From assembly GCA_002286855.1 (NCBI GenBank), contig NRSV01000038.1, positions 287,174 to 351,173 on the forward strand: a stretch of 64,000 bases of DNA, written 5' to 3'. Positions 21,185-33,718 of this stretch are shown piece by piece. The position numbers were made by a program, and so were the translations under genes. The DNA comes from Bipolaris cookei. Taxonomy: Eukaryota; Ascomycota; Dothideomycetes; Pleosporales; Pleosporaceae. The notes beneath the pieces were generated by a model that did not search any database, was not told the origin of the DNA, and worked only from the letters and a program-made list of their open reading frames with translations. Position 1 is the stretch's first letter, and every line of letters starts with the position of its first letter.

Positions 21185-22690
21185 CTATTTTTCCAGCGCC
21201 TCGCGGGTTCTGGTCTCCCTCAACAATCGAGGGCTCCACATTACTGCAGTACTATGGTACTCTTGGTGCTGCTGCAGATTCAGAAGCTTATTATGGTATT
21301 TGCAGCTTTTTCTGGTGGTAAAATCATCACGCATTTCATCGCTTTCATGGTGCAAAAGCTCGTTTCTGATCTGCAACGAATGAAAGGCCTGTTTGAGCTG
21401 TCTGTCTTCATTTTTTGATGTATCCGGCACAGCAGCGTCAAATAGTTTTGACAGATGCCTCGAGCTTTCTCCTTCACCTGCCTTTCCAATATCTGCATCT
21501 ATATCGGCTCGTGGTGGTGGTGTTTTGAAGCATTTTAGTACCACGTCGGGGTTGCGCGGATTGATCCCAGTAGCCCGAAAATTGCCCAATATATTGTCAG
21601 CTATGAAAGCAGATGAATATGCCGCCCAAAATATGCGTAGGAAATCACTCTTCTCCATATTGGGTAATCCTTGATTGTTCTGCAATAGACTGATCAGCTC
21701 GGTGCTGTACGCGGTTGCCAGAGGTGAGTACACCGCAACGTCGAGTGGCTGGAGGCTATTAGTAGCGTGAGGTGGAAATACTGGGAGTATTATTCGGTAA
21801 GTATGGCAGTATTCGATGGAGGAAGACGTCAGGTGACTGCCATAGCCGTCGGCGAGAAGCATCCGGTAGTCCCGTTTTGCTTTCTCCTTCGTTCTCCGAT
21901 CGAACACCTGTTCAGCCCAGGCCAGCGCGAGCTCGTTGTTAGTCCATCTGGATAAGCTTTTACAGCAAAAAAATTGGTGCTTTCCCACTTGCAGGTCCCG
22001 CAGCCATTCACTGCGAAGACCGTCTGCGCCCTCATAGATTATCGTAGGATCTACCGAGCTCCCGTCAGAGCAAACACAGCCGACAATCGTCATCCAATCC
22101 CTATTGCCATCTTGGAGAGCTGCTCTGACTTTCTTTTTATCCTAGAGCTCCTTCGAAAAGATTATTTTCGATCGTGAAATACGGCCAAGTAAGAAGCCCT
22201 TCTCTTCCATATCGTAGACGTTATGGGGCGCGACGTCGTACTGATCAAGCTTGGCATAGAGGAGATCGAAATATGATTGGTAGTTGGCTGGATCGTCAGC
22301 CAGATGACGGTCACGGTCGATGCCGGTGGCTGTCTTGATGGATATTTTGTCGCGGTGACGCTTCAAAAATCGAGTAACCCAGCTGTCGGAGGTCTTTCAT
22401 TCTGCGAAAACTAACACATATTTTTTCCCTATTTATCGAGAAGGTAGTAGGCCGAACTTTAATAGTTATTGTATATATTTTACCAGCTCAGATTCTTGTG
22501 GTGGAGATAGTAATTGACGTTGTTTTGCAGCTGCCCTTCGTGACTGAGTTTTATTTTGGTGCCGGCGCGTCAATGTTGAAAGCTCAACGCCAAGCTTTTT
22601 TGCAGCTGCACGGTATGAAAGTTGGCCTTCTACATCTTGCGAATCGATTGCTGCAATCGCTTCTGATAGAGCCATCATGGTGGTGGAGAT
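21185..22690 (-). pseudogene. Transposase remnant of element 2 (pogo type)
   Basis: Pieces read on the minus strand: an N-terminal psq-type helix-turn-helix (SYRAAAKKLGVELSTLTRRH), then a stretch with several stops around 22380-22470, then DSWVTRFLKRHRDKI, the first catalytic region and the rest of the DDE domain to 21185. The first catalytic motif reads YDMEEKGFLLG, where active relatives have Asp (MDEKG), so the first catalytic Asp appears changed to Glu. A TAG at about 22142 splits the domain. The second Asp (LLADGYGSH) and third Asp (LQPLDVAVY) remain. It is non-functional. Confidence 0.8.
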
Positions 22691-23004
22691 ATCACGTATT
22701 GAAAATGATGGGTGGATACTCTGATGGGGCAGATAGTGTTGCATTGGCTGAACTGTTGCACGCACTGACCAGCTACAATAGAATTCCAATACGCTCTTCA
22801 ATATGCGCGTAAGTCCCAAAGTGTTGCGACATGTTGCTGTGGAGAAAAATTGAGTCGAAGTGGTGGAGCGTAGCAAAATTGACGTTGAACTGGATGTTAC
22901 ACGGGGTTTGGCTATACTTCTCTGGTCTCGGTCCGGGTTGGGGCGAGGCGGTAATCTGCGGTAAGCCGTGCGATTTGTCTGGCGGTTCGTAGTGGAGAAG
23001 AGTT

Positions 23005-23339
23005 ATGGATGTAACCAGAGGTAAAGATAATCAACTCTATGCTAGATAGAATAACAATGTAACAATCTTGTTAAGTAAAGTAACTAGTAAGAAAGTACAA
23101 TTTGAGTTGACCACAATGAGAGTTATAATGAAATCCATCCATCCTTATATCGTCATTGCTTCCATTCCTGACATCTGTATCCTCTGGCTAAGCCTGTGGC
23201 ATCTGCCCTCTTAGCGAGATGTCAATCACGTGACCTAGCGCGTCCTGTGCTGATCATAACCATTTGACGGGTACTGGTTGGCTCCCAACCTCGTCCTCTC
23301 GTCAGGGAGAGAATCCTTCCTACTACTTGTAACACTGGA
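23005..23339. mobile_element. Candidate solo LTR of a second family
   Basis: The 325-bp unit 23010-23334 starts TGTAACCAG and ends CTTGTAACA. It is flanked by ATGGA and CTGGA, which match in four of five positions. The inverted TGT...ACA ends and near-perfect duplication suggest an old solo LTR. No second copy is in the window, so this is tentative. Confidence 0.4.
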
Positions 23340-24339
23340 TATGGCCTAGCTCTTCCGAACTAGGCACCGTGCGGCGAGTAGTTAATGTCATCGATATCCC
23401 AAACCTAGCTCAGCACTGCCACACGAATAGAATGTAATCTCTTTACCCCACTTTCTACACGCTGTATAGAGCTAGTAAAAACTTGTTCAGAGTACATCTT
23501 GAGTGGAAGTAATATAAGACTTCTGGTGTCAAGATTCCTGTTGGTTGGTTTCGCGGAAAGAGAGACATGGTACGCTGGACAGTAATTGACAAATATAATA
23601 ATATATTGTAATTGTGCACAAAACTTAAGTTGAACCTATTGAGCCATAAGGGTTCGATGCCTATGCTATATAACTAAGTGAATGTCCTGTGTCCTACGCT
23701 GTCTCGTATTGTCTCAGTATTCTCAGAGGATTAGGACACTCTAAGGCTCTCTGGGATTTCTGGAATTCTCAGTGTGGCATAGTCGCGCTAATGCATGGGG
23801 CATACATGGGACTGCGGGGCACGTCACGTTTTCCTTGGCGTGTTGGTTGATGTCTCTTCGCTTGATTTTCTGTCCTTCGTTCTTTAAAAGCTGGTGCCTT
23901 CCTCCTGTGAGATTTGTGACCGTAATAATTAACAAATCTTTTCATATATGGTGCTAAGTATGTAATAGTATAGGTGTAAAGTTAGTATCTCGCAATTAGA
24001 TAAGAGTAATGATGATGTACTGCTGTCCACCACTCAGATTCGAGCGAAGCTATGGCCAACTGCTCTAGTAACTTTAAGCTCATCGATCACTCCACAATCC
24101 GATAGACTTTCAATCGCTCCCGACCTGCAACTTATGGGCCACTCTTGACCCTCTGCTTGCTCTCCGCGCTCTGTTCAGAATAAGCTCCGGGTACTCGGGC
24201 AAACTCGCGCCGAACAACGCATGCCAAAGGCTCGTGTGTCGAGTTGCCAACCAAGCTGCTACTGTGCTGCATCAAACCTACACACCTACACGCTCTCTCC
24301 TTCAGTACAGCACGACGGGCCTGTACATAATATCGCACC
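23340..24339. other. Intergenic region upstream of CTK2
   Basis: AT-rich in its left two thirds. No supported gene, tRNA or further transposon end was recognised. The last 200 bp probably hold the CTK2 promoter and 5' UTR. Confidence 0.5.
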
Positions 24340-25616
24340 ATGGCGCCGGGTGCCTCCACCTCTGACTGCGACCGCGTTGGCCCACACCCGTCATACATCG
24401 AGATTGCGAAGCCATACATTCTACAATCGCGCATGCAGAAATGTCTCTCAGATATCAACATGAGCGATGCCAAAGAAGATGCTGTGCGTCTTCAAGGCGT
24501 CGCATGGATCGAACAAGTACGACGAGCGCTGCAACTACCTATTCGCACCTTCAACACTGCCGTCATCTATTACCACAAGTTCAGGTTGCTACATGCAGAC
24601 AATGAATACAACTGGGCCGATGCGGCCGCGGCTGCACTGTTCACAGCGTGCAAGATTGAGGACACGTTGAAGAAGAGCAGGGAAATCCTGTGTGCTCACT
24701 GGAACCTCAAAGTCGCACCCGGGGAAACGCTGAGTAGCGATGATCCTGTTTGTCCACCTCTCAACCCGTACTTCTACAGTAATCCTGGAGCTGACATTAT
24801 ATCCAGCGCTTCGACAGTCATTCCAAACTCATCATCGGTCTCGAACGGCTCATGCTCGAAAGTGCCGGTTTTGACTTCCGCAACCGATACCCTCAAAAAG
24901 TCATGGTCAAACTTGCTCGAGCCCTAAGATTTGACGCCAACGCCGAGGCGAAGACAACTTGGAACCTGAGCATCGACTTGTACAGGACGTTTGCGCCGCT
25001 GAAACAATCCACGCCAACCCTGGCCATCGCGTGTCTAGAGTTGGCGGCGAGACTGCACAGAAAGGACGCTACAAAGTTTGTCGATGTAGGACCTGTTAAA
25101 TATAGCACGTGGGCAACTAGCCGGGCAGAGGTCATGGAAACGCTGCTTGACCTCTTGGACCTTTACACCCACCACCGTACTGCGACGTCAGTTGGGCCTA
25201 ATTACACGCTCGAGCACTTTCTCAACATTCGTATTGGATTGAATCAGGAAGCGTCAGCTGCAAATATTCCTCGCTATTCCCAATATGCGTCTGAGGCGGT
25301 GTCAGAAACTGGGGTTACGGGCAATGGTACAAAACCCCGAAATGGCATCGGCCCTGCAAGCCCATTGACACCAGCAACTCCTGTCACCTTGTCGCCTGGC
25401 ACTGAACACGCACCCAGGTCAGCTATAGGGATTCGTGGTCAGAATGGCACAGTCAGGTTTATGCTGGATGCTGCTAGAGCTCATGACGAGCGCGCTGAAG
25501 TGGAAAAATTTCATAAGGTCGAAGAAGAGGAGTATGAGGTGGAGGTGTCCAATGAAACTAGGCCCGATGATAGGGAAAGAGACTGGATAAGAATTGGACG
25601 AGCGCGTCGAGAATAA
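24340..25616 (+). CDS. CTK2: CTD kinase I cyclin subunit (two exons)
   Basis: This is the cyclin partner of the kinase CTK1, which phosphorylates the RNA polymerase II C-terminal domain on Ser2 during elongation, in the nucleus. Exons are 24340-24747 and 24807-25616. The 59-bp intron begins GTTTGT and ends ATCCAG, and joins SSDDP to RFDSHSKLIIGLERLML, a conserved cyclin-box linker. About 405 residues. The first cyclin box includes TFNTAVIYYHKFRLL and ADAAAAALFTACKIEDT; the second includes LESAGFDFRNRYPQ and STPTLAIACLELAARLH. The C-terminal tail is Pro/Thr-rich with an acidic stretch (VEEEEYEVEV). Cyclin K/L relatives were considered; the overall pattern fits the fungal Ctk2 form best. Confidence 0.85.
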
Positions 25617-27508
25617 GCATTTAACATACCACATGGCTTTATGTCATTCTACTTGATATGGTAGAGAGAAACTAAACATTGCTAGGCAAGACTCTCCAGC
25701 GATTTGGACAGCTGGCATGGCGTCTTTGTTGTATCCGGAGATCAGCGAGGAACTGAGTTGTATTTGAGTCCATTGGGGCAGGCCTTGTTCAAAGCAACGA
25801 AAGTCGAGCGGTGATTTCCTTGACGGCAACGTCTACTAGCCCATCGGATAGTTCATGCTTGAAACCTAGGCGCAGAGGAGAGAGACAAGTACGGACCCAC
25901 ACACAAATAAGAGTAGGACATGTAGAGCTAAACACTGCGCGTAATCAAAGGCACGCGGCAAGGATCGTCTCAAGACGAAAGAGTGCACGGGAAAAGGCGA
26001 CCGTCAACGGACAAGATCTGGAGCCGAAAACTGACGCAGCTGATGAGGGCAGCATGATAATGGTGGCGGTTGAAACAGTCAGCGCATTGGCAAGGGTGGA
26101 GGAGGGGGCATGGTTCTGGTGGTTCGTCTCTATAATCTAGACGCTCATCTCCGTGACCATGGTTGTTCATTTCCACCAAGTAGAGGAAGCGTATGTGAAG
26201 TGGTATGCACAGATGAGAGCTGTCCTTACCGATGTTGTTTGTGGTTAGCAATGGCCTTTGAGTATACTTCAGCACTATGCTCAAATCTCTCCTGGGTGTG
26301 ACGCTCAAGAGCCACAAGCTCTGCTTTAGCTGTAGTGATAAAGCAATACTATAAACTACCACACAATACGTTTCGAACGCCAGTTTAGATTAACAAGTGT
26401 TACAAGAAGCGACGTAAATCCACCAATCATGTAGTTGTGCAATGCCAGTCTTTGTGTTAATTTCCTTTCCTTATGTGTCTCCCGACATTCTTGGAATTTT
26501 CAGCGGACATAGCGGAGATAAGCCCGATGGGCTCTAATATCGCTCCAACGTCTCAAGTGCTTGTGAAGATCCAATTTCTAAGCGCTCATGAGTAAATTGG
26601 CGCTGAGTACGGACACAGCCATAAATCTGGAAGGAAATCGAGCCAGGAAAGAGTGGCAAGGGTGTAGAGTATGCCTAAAGCGCCCAGACAGTTTGGATGC
26701 ATGCAGTTCCACGGCAACAGGCGTTCGCGTTGGTGCTGCAGAAAGTCGCTTTTGGGCGCAGCGCCAGCGCGTTAGAAACCACCCAAAAGCAACTGCGGTA
26801 ATGATGGCGTGGGAGAAGGCAGAGTCACGGAAAAACGTCCGGGCGCGAGGGCGTTGTAATGCCTTGTAATGAACAATCAGGAAAGATGAAGTCGGGCATT
26901 TGGGCGCTGTGAGACCAGATGTAGAACACCTAGTGGCTGGAGGGGCAGTGACGATATTCAAGTCGGATCAGTCTCCACTTGTGTCGCAGCACTATCCAAT
27001 GACATGCATTGGGCTGCAGTACGGCAACCCCAGATGGAGTGGATTACGATAGCCCGTATGCGTAGACAGCAATTGCAATTGAGTCATCTATCCATTGCCC
27101 ATCCATGGAACAGCAGGAGGCAAAGATAGGCTGTTGTAAGCAGAAAGAGGGGGGCGGGCAATGTGCAATGGGCAAAGGGCGCTGCAGACAATCTGCTTTG
27201 GGCATTGCGGGTTACCTCGCGCCACCAGCATGGGCCGTGCATTAGCGAGGAAAGCGCGACCGACCCCACCACTAGCCCTACTAAAAACCTTCGCTCCCCC
27301 TCGCAGCAGAACTCTCCTCACTCAGACGCCTGCCCGCCTCTACGGCTTACAATCACCTTCTCGTCTGTCTGACTCTGGTCGACTGCTGCGCCAGAGACTT
27401 CAGCTCAACTCCCACTCCATCCATCGAGCCCGCGCGTTCAAAGCGGGGTATTCGTTGCTCCCCCACTACTGAATTTTCGTAAAAGAAGACAGTAAAAACA
27501 CCGCCAAA
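25617..27508. other. Long intergenic region between CTK2 and eEF2
   Basis: About 1.9 kb. The left part (25.79-26.19 kb) may hold a small spliced minus-strand gene, described in the findings. The last 300 bp, with CT-rich tracts just before 27509, are the likely eEF2 promoter and leader. Nothing else supported. Confidence 0.45.
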
Positions 27509-30433
27509 ATGGTCAAGTAAGTCGCCACTTTTTTCCTCGCTCATTTCGAGACATCAGGAGCCTCTGCCATCGTCTCATCTGGCAATCAGGAAACCGTGGC
27601 TAACAGCATGACAGCTTCACGGTCGAGGAGGTACGTAGCGCGCCCGCACGCACACACAGCAGCAGCAACACCCCGCATCGCGTCACAATTGGCGGCAGCG
27701 ATGACGACGACAACAACAACATCAACCTGAGGAATCGCATACTGACAATGCCTCTAGATCCGTGGTCTCATGGACGATCCTAAGAACATTAGGAACATGT
27801 CCGTTATTGCTCACGGTAAGCGCCCGCAACAGAACCCCGCAATGCGTGGCAACACACATGGCTGACGCACCCCACCACAGTCGATCACGGAAAGTCCACC
27901 CTCACCGACTCGCTTGTCCAGCGTGCTGGTATTATCTCAGCTGCCAAGGCTGGTGAGGCTCGTTTCACTGATACCCGTGCCGACGAGCAGGAGCGTGGTG
28001 TCACCATCAAGTCGACTGCCATCTCTCTGTACGCCCAGCTCAACGACGCAGAGGACCTTAAGGACATCCCCGTCAAGACTGAGAAGAACGACTTCTTGAT
28101 CAACTTGATCGACTCGCCCGGTCACGTTGACTTCTCATCCGAGGTCACTGCCGCTCTCCGTGTCACCGATGGTGCTCTCGTCGTCGTCGACACCATTGAG
28201 GGTGTCTGCGTCCAGACCGAGACTGTCCTGCGCCAGGCTCTCGGTGAGCGTATCAAGCCCGTTGTCATCATCAACAAGGTCGATCGCGCTCTTCTTGAGC
28301 TCCAGCTCTCCAAGGAGGATCTGTACCAGAACTTCTCTCGTGTCATCGAGTCCGTCAACGTCGTCATTGCCACCTACTTCGACAAGACCCTCGGTGATGT
28401 CCAGGTCTATCCCGAGAAGGGTACCATCGCTTTCGGTTCCGGTCTCCACGGCTGGGCTTTCACTATCCGCCAGTTCGCTGCTAGGTACGCGAAGAAGTTT
28501 GGTGTTGACAAGAACAAGATGATGGACCGTCTCTGGGTAAGTGCATGATTTTTGAGAGGAGATTGCAAGCTGCTAACCAGTACCAGGGCGACAACTACTT
28601 CAACCCCAAGACCAAGAAGTGGACCAAGGTTGGAACCCACGACGGCCAGACTCTTGAGCGTTCGTTCAATACCTTCATCTTGGACCCCATCTTCCGCATC
28701 TTCAACGCTGTCATGAACTTCAAGAAGGATGAGATCCCAACTCTCCTCGAGAAGCTTGAGATCAAGCTCACCTCCGATGAGAAGGATCTCGAGGGTAAGG
28801 CTCTCCTCAAGGTCATTATGAGGAAGTTCCTTCCCGCCGCTGATGCTCTCCTCGAGATGATGGTTCTCCACCTTCCTTCTCCCGCCACTGCTCAGAAGTA
28901 CCGCATGGAGACTCTGTACGAGGGTCCCCAAGATGATGTCAACGCCATTGGTATCCGTGACTGTGACCCCAAGGGTCCTCTCATGCTGTACGTTTCCAAG
29001 ATGGTACCCACTTCTGACAAGGGTCGTTTCTACGCTTTCGGTCGTGTCTTCTCTGGTACCGTCAAGTCTGGTCTCAAGGTCCGCATCCAGGGTCCTAACT
29101 ACACCCCTGGCAAGAAGGACGACCTTTTCATCAAGGCTATCCAGCGTACCATTCTCATGATGGGCCGTTTCGTCGAGCCTATTGAGGATGTTCCTGCCGG
29201 TAACATTCTCGGTCTTGTCGGTGTTGACCAGTTCTTGCTCAAGTCTGGTACTCTTACCACTAACGAGACTGCTCACAACCTCAAGGTTATGAAGTTCTCC
29301 GTTTCGCCCGTCGTCCAGCGTTCCGTCGAGGTTAAGAACGCTCAGGATCTCCCCAAGCTGGTCGAAGGTCTCAAGCGTCTGTCCAAGTCGGATCCTTGCG
29401 TTCTGACCTACATTTCACCATCCGGTGAGCACGTTGTTGCTGGTGCTGGTGAGCTGCACTTGGAGATTTGCTTGAAGGATCTCGAGGAGGACCACGCTGG
29501 TGTTCCTCTCCGCATTTCCGACCCCGTCGTCCAGTACCGTGAGACTGTCAACGGAGTTTCCAGCATCACTGCTCTATCCAAGTCGCCCAACAAGCACAAC
29601 CGTCTCTACCTTACTGCTCAGCCTTTGGACGAGGAGGTTTCCAGGGCCATTGAGACTGGCAAGATCGCTCCTCGTGACGATATCAAGACTCGTGCCCGTA
29701 TCCTGGCTGACGAGTACGGCTGGGATGTCACCGATGCCCGTAAGATTTGGTGCTTCGGTCCCGACACCACCGGTGCCAACTTGCTCATTGACCAGACCAA
29801 GGCTGTCCAGTACCTGAGCGAAATCAAGGACTCTGTTGTCTCTGGTTTCCAGTGGGCCACCAAGGAAGGTCCTATTGCTGAGGAGCCCATGCGTTCCATC
29901 CGATTCAACATCCAGGATGTTACTCTCCACGCTGATGCCATTCACCGTGGTGGTGGTCAGATCATCCCTACCGCGCGTCGTGTCCTTTACGCCGCCACTC
30001 TCCTTGCCGAGCCTTCCCTGCTCGAGCCTGTCTACCTTGTCGAAATCCAGGTTCCCGAGCAAGCTATGGGCGGTATCTACGGTGTTCTTACCCGAAGGAG
30101 AGGTCACGTCTTCGAAGAGAACCAGCGTGTTGGTACTCCTCTTTTCAACGTCAAGGCATACCTCCCTGTCAACGAGTCTTTCGGTTTCACTGCCGATCTC
30201 CGTGCCGCTACTGGTGGACAGGCCTTCCCTCAACAAGTCTTTGATCACTGGCAGCTTCTCCAGGGTGGATCGCCACTTGACGCCACCACCATGGTTGGTA
30301 AGATTGTTGCCGACATGCGTAAGCGCAAGGGTATCAAGGTTGAGGTGCCTGATGTCTCCAACGTAAGTTTCTCTCTAGGGCTCACCATCCAAGCATATGC
30401 TAACAAATTTTGCAGTACTACGACAAGCTATAA
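27509..30433 (+). CDS. EFT1: Translation elongation factor 2 (six exons, two of them micro-exons)
   Basis: The GTPase eEF2 drives ribosomal translocation in the cytosol. Exons are 27509-27516 (8 nt), 27615-27630 (16 nt), 27758-27815, 27881-28536, 28587-30362 and 30416-30433, giving 843 residues, the family length. The N terminus reads MVNFTVEEIRGLMDDPKNIR. GTPase motifs are AHVDHGKST (P-loop), RGVTIKST (switch I), DSPGHVDF and NKVDR. The phosphoregulatory region RFTDTRADEQERG and the diphthamide loop LHADAIHRGGGQ, with the modifiable His before RGGG, are present. The last exon encodes only YYDKL. Codon use is strongly biased, which creates long antisense frames. The symbol follows yeast; many fungal annotations use EF2 or EFT2. 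Confidence 0.98.
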
Positions 30434-30978
30434 AAGAAAACTGTCAAAAGCACTAGACTTCCTTTCCTCGCAACTCTGGGTCATCCGACAGTCATGGGCA
30501 AGCTCGTGGCCGCTGGTCTATGTATGACGCAAACGGCTCCCCTCTATTTTAAGAGCAGTTAGAGTTAGTAAATGTCGGTCCGGGCGGTTCGCCCATTACG
30601 GTCAGGTTTTTGCGGGTTTGCACGAAAGATACGGATGATGACCCATTTCCTTACCTGTTCTTGGTGTCTTGTAGTTAGAGAAAATCAAACTATATTGCAC
30701 AAAACTCGTTGGCCGTTGCTTTGATATTCTTGTGTGTTAGCAACGAATGTGATGTTGCTGGTAGGAGCAGTGAATGTGGAGGGGCAGGGCTAGTCACGTG
30801 CTCACGGGTCAGCGAAGCTATGACCTCTGGTCGCGCTAAGAACAACGCGAATTACGTGCGCTTGGCTCAACTCCCGTGCCGCGAAATCCACCCTCAACTT
30901 GCAGCAAAAGTTTACCTATTCCCATCTTCCGAATCGCATGATTCGAAGGAGAGCGGGAATTTTGGAGCCAGAATTAAG
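30434..30978. promoter_or_regulatory. eEF2 3' UTR and promoter of the CCCH/RRM gene
   Basis: About 545 bp. No gene is supported. Confidence 0.4.
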
Positions 30979-33307
30979 ATGCTGCTTCAGGAAAAGGAAC
31001 AGGCCGCTTTCAAAAGCTGGCTGCTGCCGAAGCTCGAAACCATGTAAGTCAGAGCCGATCGTTGCTGCCGTGAAAGCTCTGGATTCGGATTGCTAACAAT
31101 GAGTACAGCTCGGATGCTGAGGCTGGGGTTCTTGCCGATTATGTTGCTGCGCTTGTTGCTGTTGATGAGACTGAAGCAAACGTTCGGCGCAGCTGTATCG
31201 AATCATTGGAAGATTTCCTCGGGAAAGATAGTAAGCAGCAGTCAGGCAGTGACACACATACTGGTCGCGCAGGGCATTAGTGACTGACAAGGAACAGACA
31301 CTGAGCCATTCGTAAATGACGTGATCGCGGCGCTGAATGACAAGAGTTATCTTCCAAACTCTCCACCTTCTGCACCTATACAGTCCATAGTAGGCAGTAC
31401 GAATCTCGAATATGAACCTCATCACTCAAATGTGCCATTCGATGCGCCGAGAGGTCCAGCCGCGACTAGATTTCCGCCCACACCACATCGCCTACTTGAC
31501 CGGCCGGCCGCGCAGGGAGTGCAGCAGGATGGATCAAGTCAATCAAGGAAACGCAAGATGTTGGAAGGGGACAATAGCCAGTTTTGGGAGGGTCAGGACC
31601 CGCACTACAATCGTAGCGGGGGCGGCAGTAATAGACCATCGAAGCAGACGGCGCGTAGGGGCGGTAGAAACGCAAGAGCTAGGGATACTCAACACAGCGC
31701 CTTATATGATTTGAGTCGCATGCCAAACTTTGCAAACCTTCCAGCGCCCCCGCCAGGACCTCTTCCTTTTGACCCATCAGATCCCATGGCTTTCTTTGCA
31801 ATGGTTGCAGCTTTTGGCGCAAATCTTCCTGGCATGCCGTCCTTCTCAGATGTCCAAGGTGATAGTTCTAGCCATAAGGGCTCCAAGGGCTTGTGTACCA
31901 ACTATTACGAAAAGGGATTTTGCGCTATGGGAAACTTTTGCCCCTTTGAACATAGCGACGCTGCTGTCGCCGTTCCAGCCAACGAAATCCCCGAGTATGA
32001 CCCGGAACAGTCGTATCTTGCTGTACAGCCTCATCGAGGTACGGGCAGCCGCGCATTGTCACAGAGTCGACGTCGCATCACTAAGGGCGGTAAACCACGC
32101 GCACCGTTCTCCCAATCCGGCCCGTCACGCGATCCGTCAAACACTATGCTGGTGGTTGAACAAATCCCCCCAGAGAACCTCAATGAAGATAGTGTACGAA
32201 ATTACTTTTCAGATTTTGGCAGCATCGACGAAGTAGACATCCACACCGACAAACGATTGGCAATCATCAAGTTCGGTGATCATTCTGCTGCGAGTCGAGC
32301 ATACAGTAGCCCAAAAGCCATTTTTGAGAATCGATTTGTCAAGGTCTATTGGTATCGACCGGAGGAACATTCAGAAGAAGAGAAACTTGACCTCGAGGCC
32401 ATTGCGATTAGACAGGCAGAGGCACAGAAGGCGTTTGAAGAACGTCGTCGAAGGGAGGAGGAAGTCGATGCTAGAGCCGCGGAGATTGAGCAGCAGCTGA
32501 AAGAGAAGAATGAAGAGATGCAGGAAATTAGACGACAGCTCGCAGAGTTATCGGGCGATAAGGCTGACGAATTTTCGCAGACATTGGAGACTCTTCAAGC
32601 CGAAGCTGCCGAGCTCTTTGACCAACACGACCCTGGCGACCCTTCAGGACGTGGCCGTGGCTATGGCGGATTCCGGGGGGGTTATCGAGGTCGCGGCTTT
32701 GCCCCCTTCCCTCCCCGCGGCAGAGGTTTCACACCCTATAGAGGCGCGTATCATGGTCGCGGGTCTAGCTTTGTCGCTTCTGCATTCCCGGGTCGTAGTG
32801 CCGTCAAGAGACTGGACAACAGGCCTAGACGACTTGCTGTTTCTGGCATTGAAGCTGACACTCCAAGAGATGAGGCCTTGAGGCAGTATCTTCTGGTAAG
32901 TGGAAATGTGTGTGCGACGTGTTTTCTTCTGCTGATGAGATGTATAGAACGTTCCCGATTGCACGTCTATTGAGCGCCACCCAGAGCAAGATGATGCCCT
33001 TATCCTTACATTCAAGGAGCGCTACCAGGCTGAGATGTTTCTCGACCAGTCGCTTCAGATTCCTGACGTGGGCAAGCTGGATCTTGCATGGGTTCCTAAT
33101 GACGCCTTTGGTGGGCTTGAACCTTCTACCACGACTATAGGTACAGTTCAGGCCAGGACTGACGATGATGACAATTCTTCTGCTATCGTTGGTGAAGCGG
33201 ACATAAAGGATGAAGAAGACGATGGCCAGCCGATCGGTAGCGTGGATGCAGACATGGACATTGCTGATGATATTGACCAGTGGATGCAAGCAAATACTGC
33301 ATTGTGA
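30979..33307 (+). CDS. CCCH zinc-finger and RRM RNA-binding protein, RBM26/27-like (four exons)
   Basis: Exons are 30979-31043, 31109-31230, 31298-32895 and 32948-33307; all joins keep frame, about 714 residues. The N-terminal segment (LLQEKEQAAFKSWLLPKLE, then DAEAGVLADYVAALV) resembles the PWI-like domain of RBM26/RBM27 proteins. A single CCCH finger follows (LCTNYYEKGFCAMGNFCPFEH), then an RRM (TMLVVEQIPPENLNEDSVRNYF; RLAIIKFGD). A long charged coiled coil (about residues 430-500) and an RGG-rich stretch (RGRGYGGFRGGYRGRG) come next, then a second RRM-like region (ILTFKERYQAEMFLDQ) and an acidic tail. The family works in nuclear RNA processing and exosome targeting; the exact role here is inferred from domain order. 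Confidence 0.85.
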
Positions 33308-33718
33308 GACAGGACGGCGTTTGTGGCTTTCTCTTCCCCTTTCCCGTAGCTTTGAATCTTTCTTTGCATGAGCATGGCGTTTTATTTAATCTTATGAGAT
33401 GACATGGGATGGGATGAATATTGACCTTAGTGATACTGGAGATACCAAGTAGATAGTTGGTACGCGTTTAATAAATTCACAATCCTATGCAGAATTGCTG
33501 GCTAGCTGGCCAGTGACTCCATGTCCCCTCTGCCGTAAAAGATCTGGCTTATCGCCGTTACCCATCCGAACACCAGTGACGCACTGAATCCCATCCAGAC
33601 TTCCCCATTCAAAGATTGCCATGACCCCATAATTCAGATACCTTGTATAATCGCTAATCACCGACTCTTTATGCACTCCTAAACCAAAACCGAAAGCCTC
33701 CTTTTATACCCATATAAA
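33308..33718. other. Convergent 3' flanks
   Basis: About 410 bp between the convergent CCCH/RRM and GFA-domain genes. No gene seen. Confidence 0.5.

Larger units (their letters stand above)
20399..22912 (-). mobile_element. Decayed pogo-type transposon, element 2, with nested solo LTR
   Basis: The proposed ends are short inverted repeats: GCCAATCC at 20399 and the reverse complement of GCCAAACC ending at 22912, each next to a TA. The repeat match is short, so the boundaries are tentative. The interior holds a broken DDE transposase on the minus strand (21185 to about 22690) and, near the left end, a 248-bp solo LTR with its own target duplication (20528-20775). Without the LTR the element would be about 2.26 kb, a usual Fot1-like size. 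An 11-bp inverted repeat lies near the left end (20430-20440 and 20479-20489). Confidence 0.6.

Noticed and set aside
24340..25616. Annotation as cyclin K or L
   Set aside because: The cyclin-box linker and C-terminal arrangement fit the fungal Ctk2 subunit better, though a related cyclin is not fully excluded.
28407..29276. 289-residue open frame antisense to eEF2, and several others within that gene
   Set aside because: Same cause: strong codon bias of eEF2. The sense strand is unmistakable.
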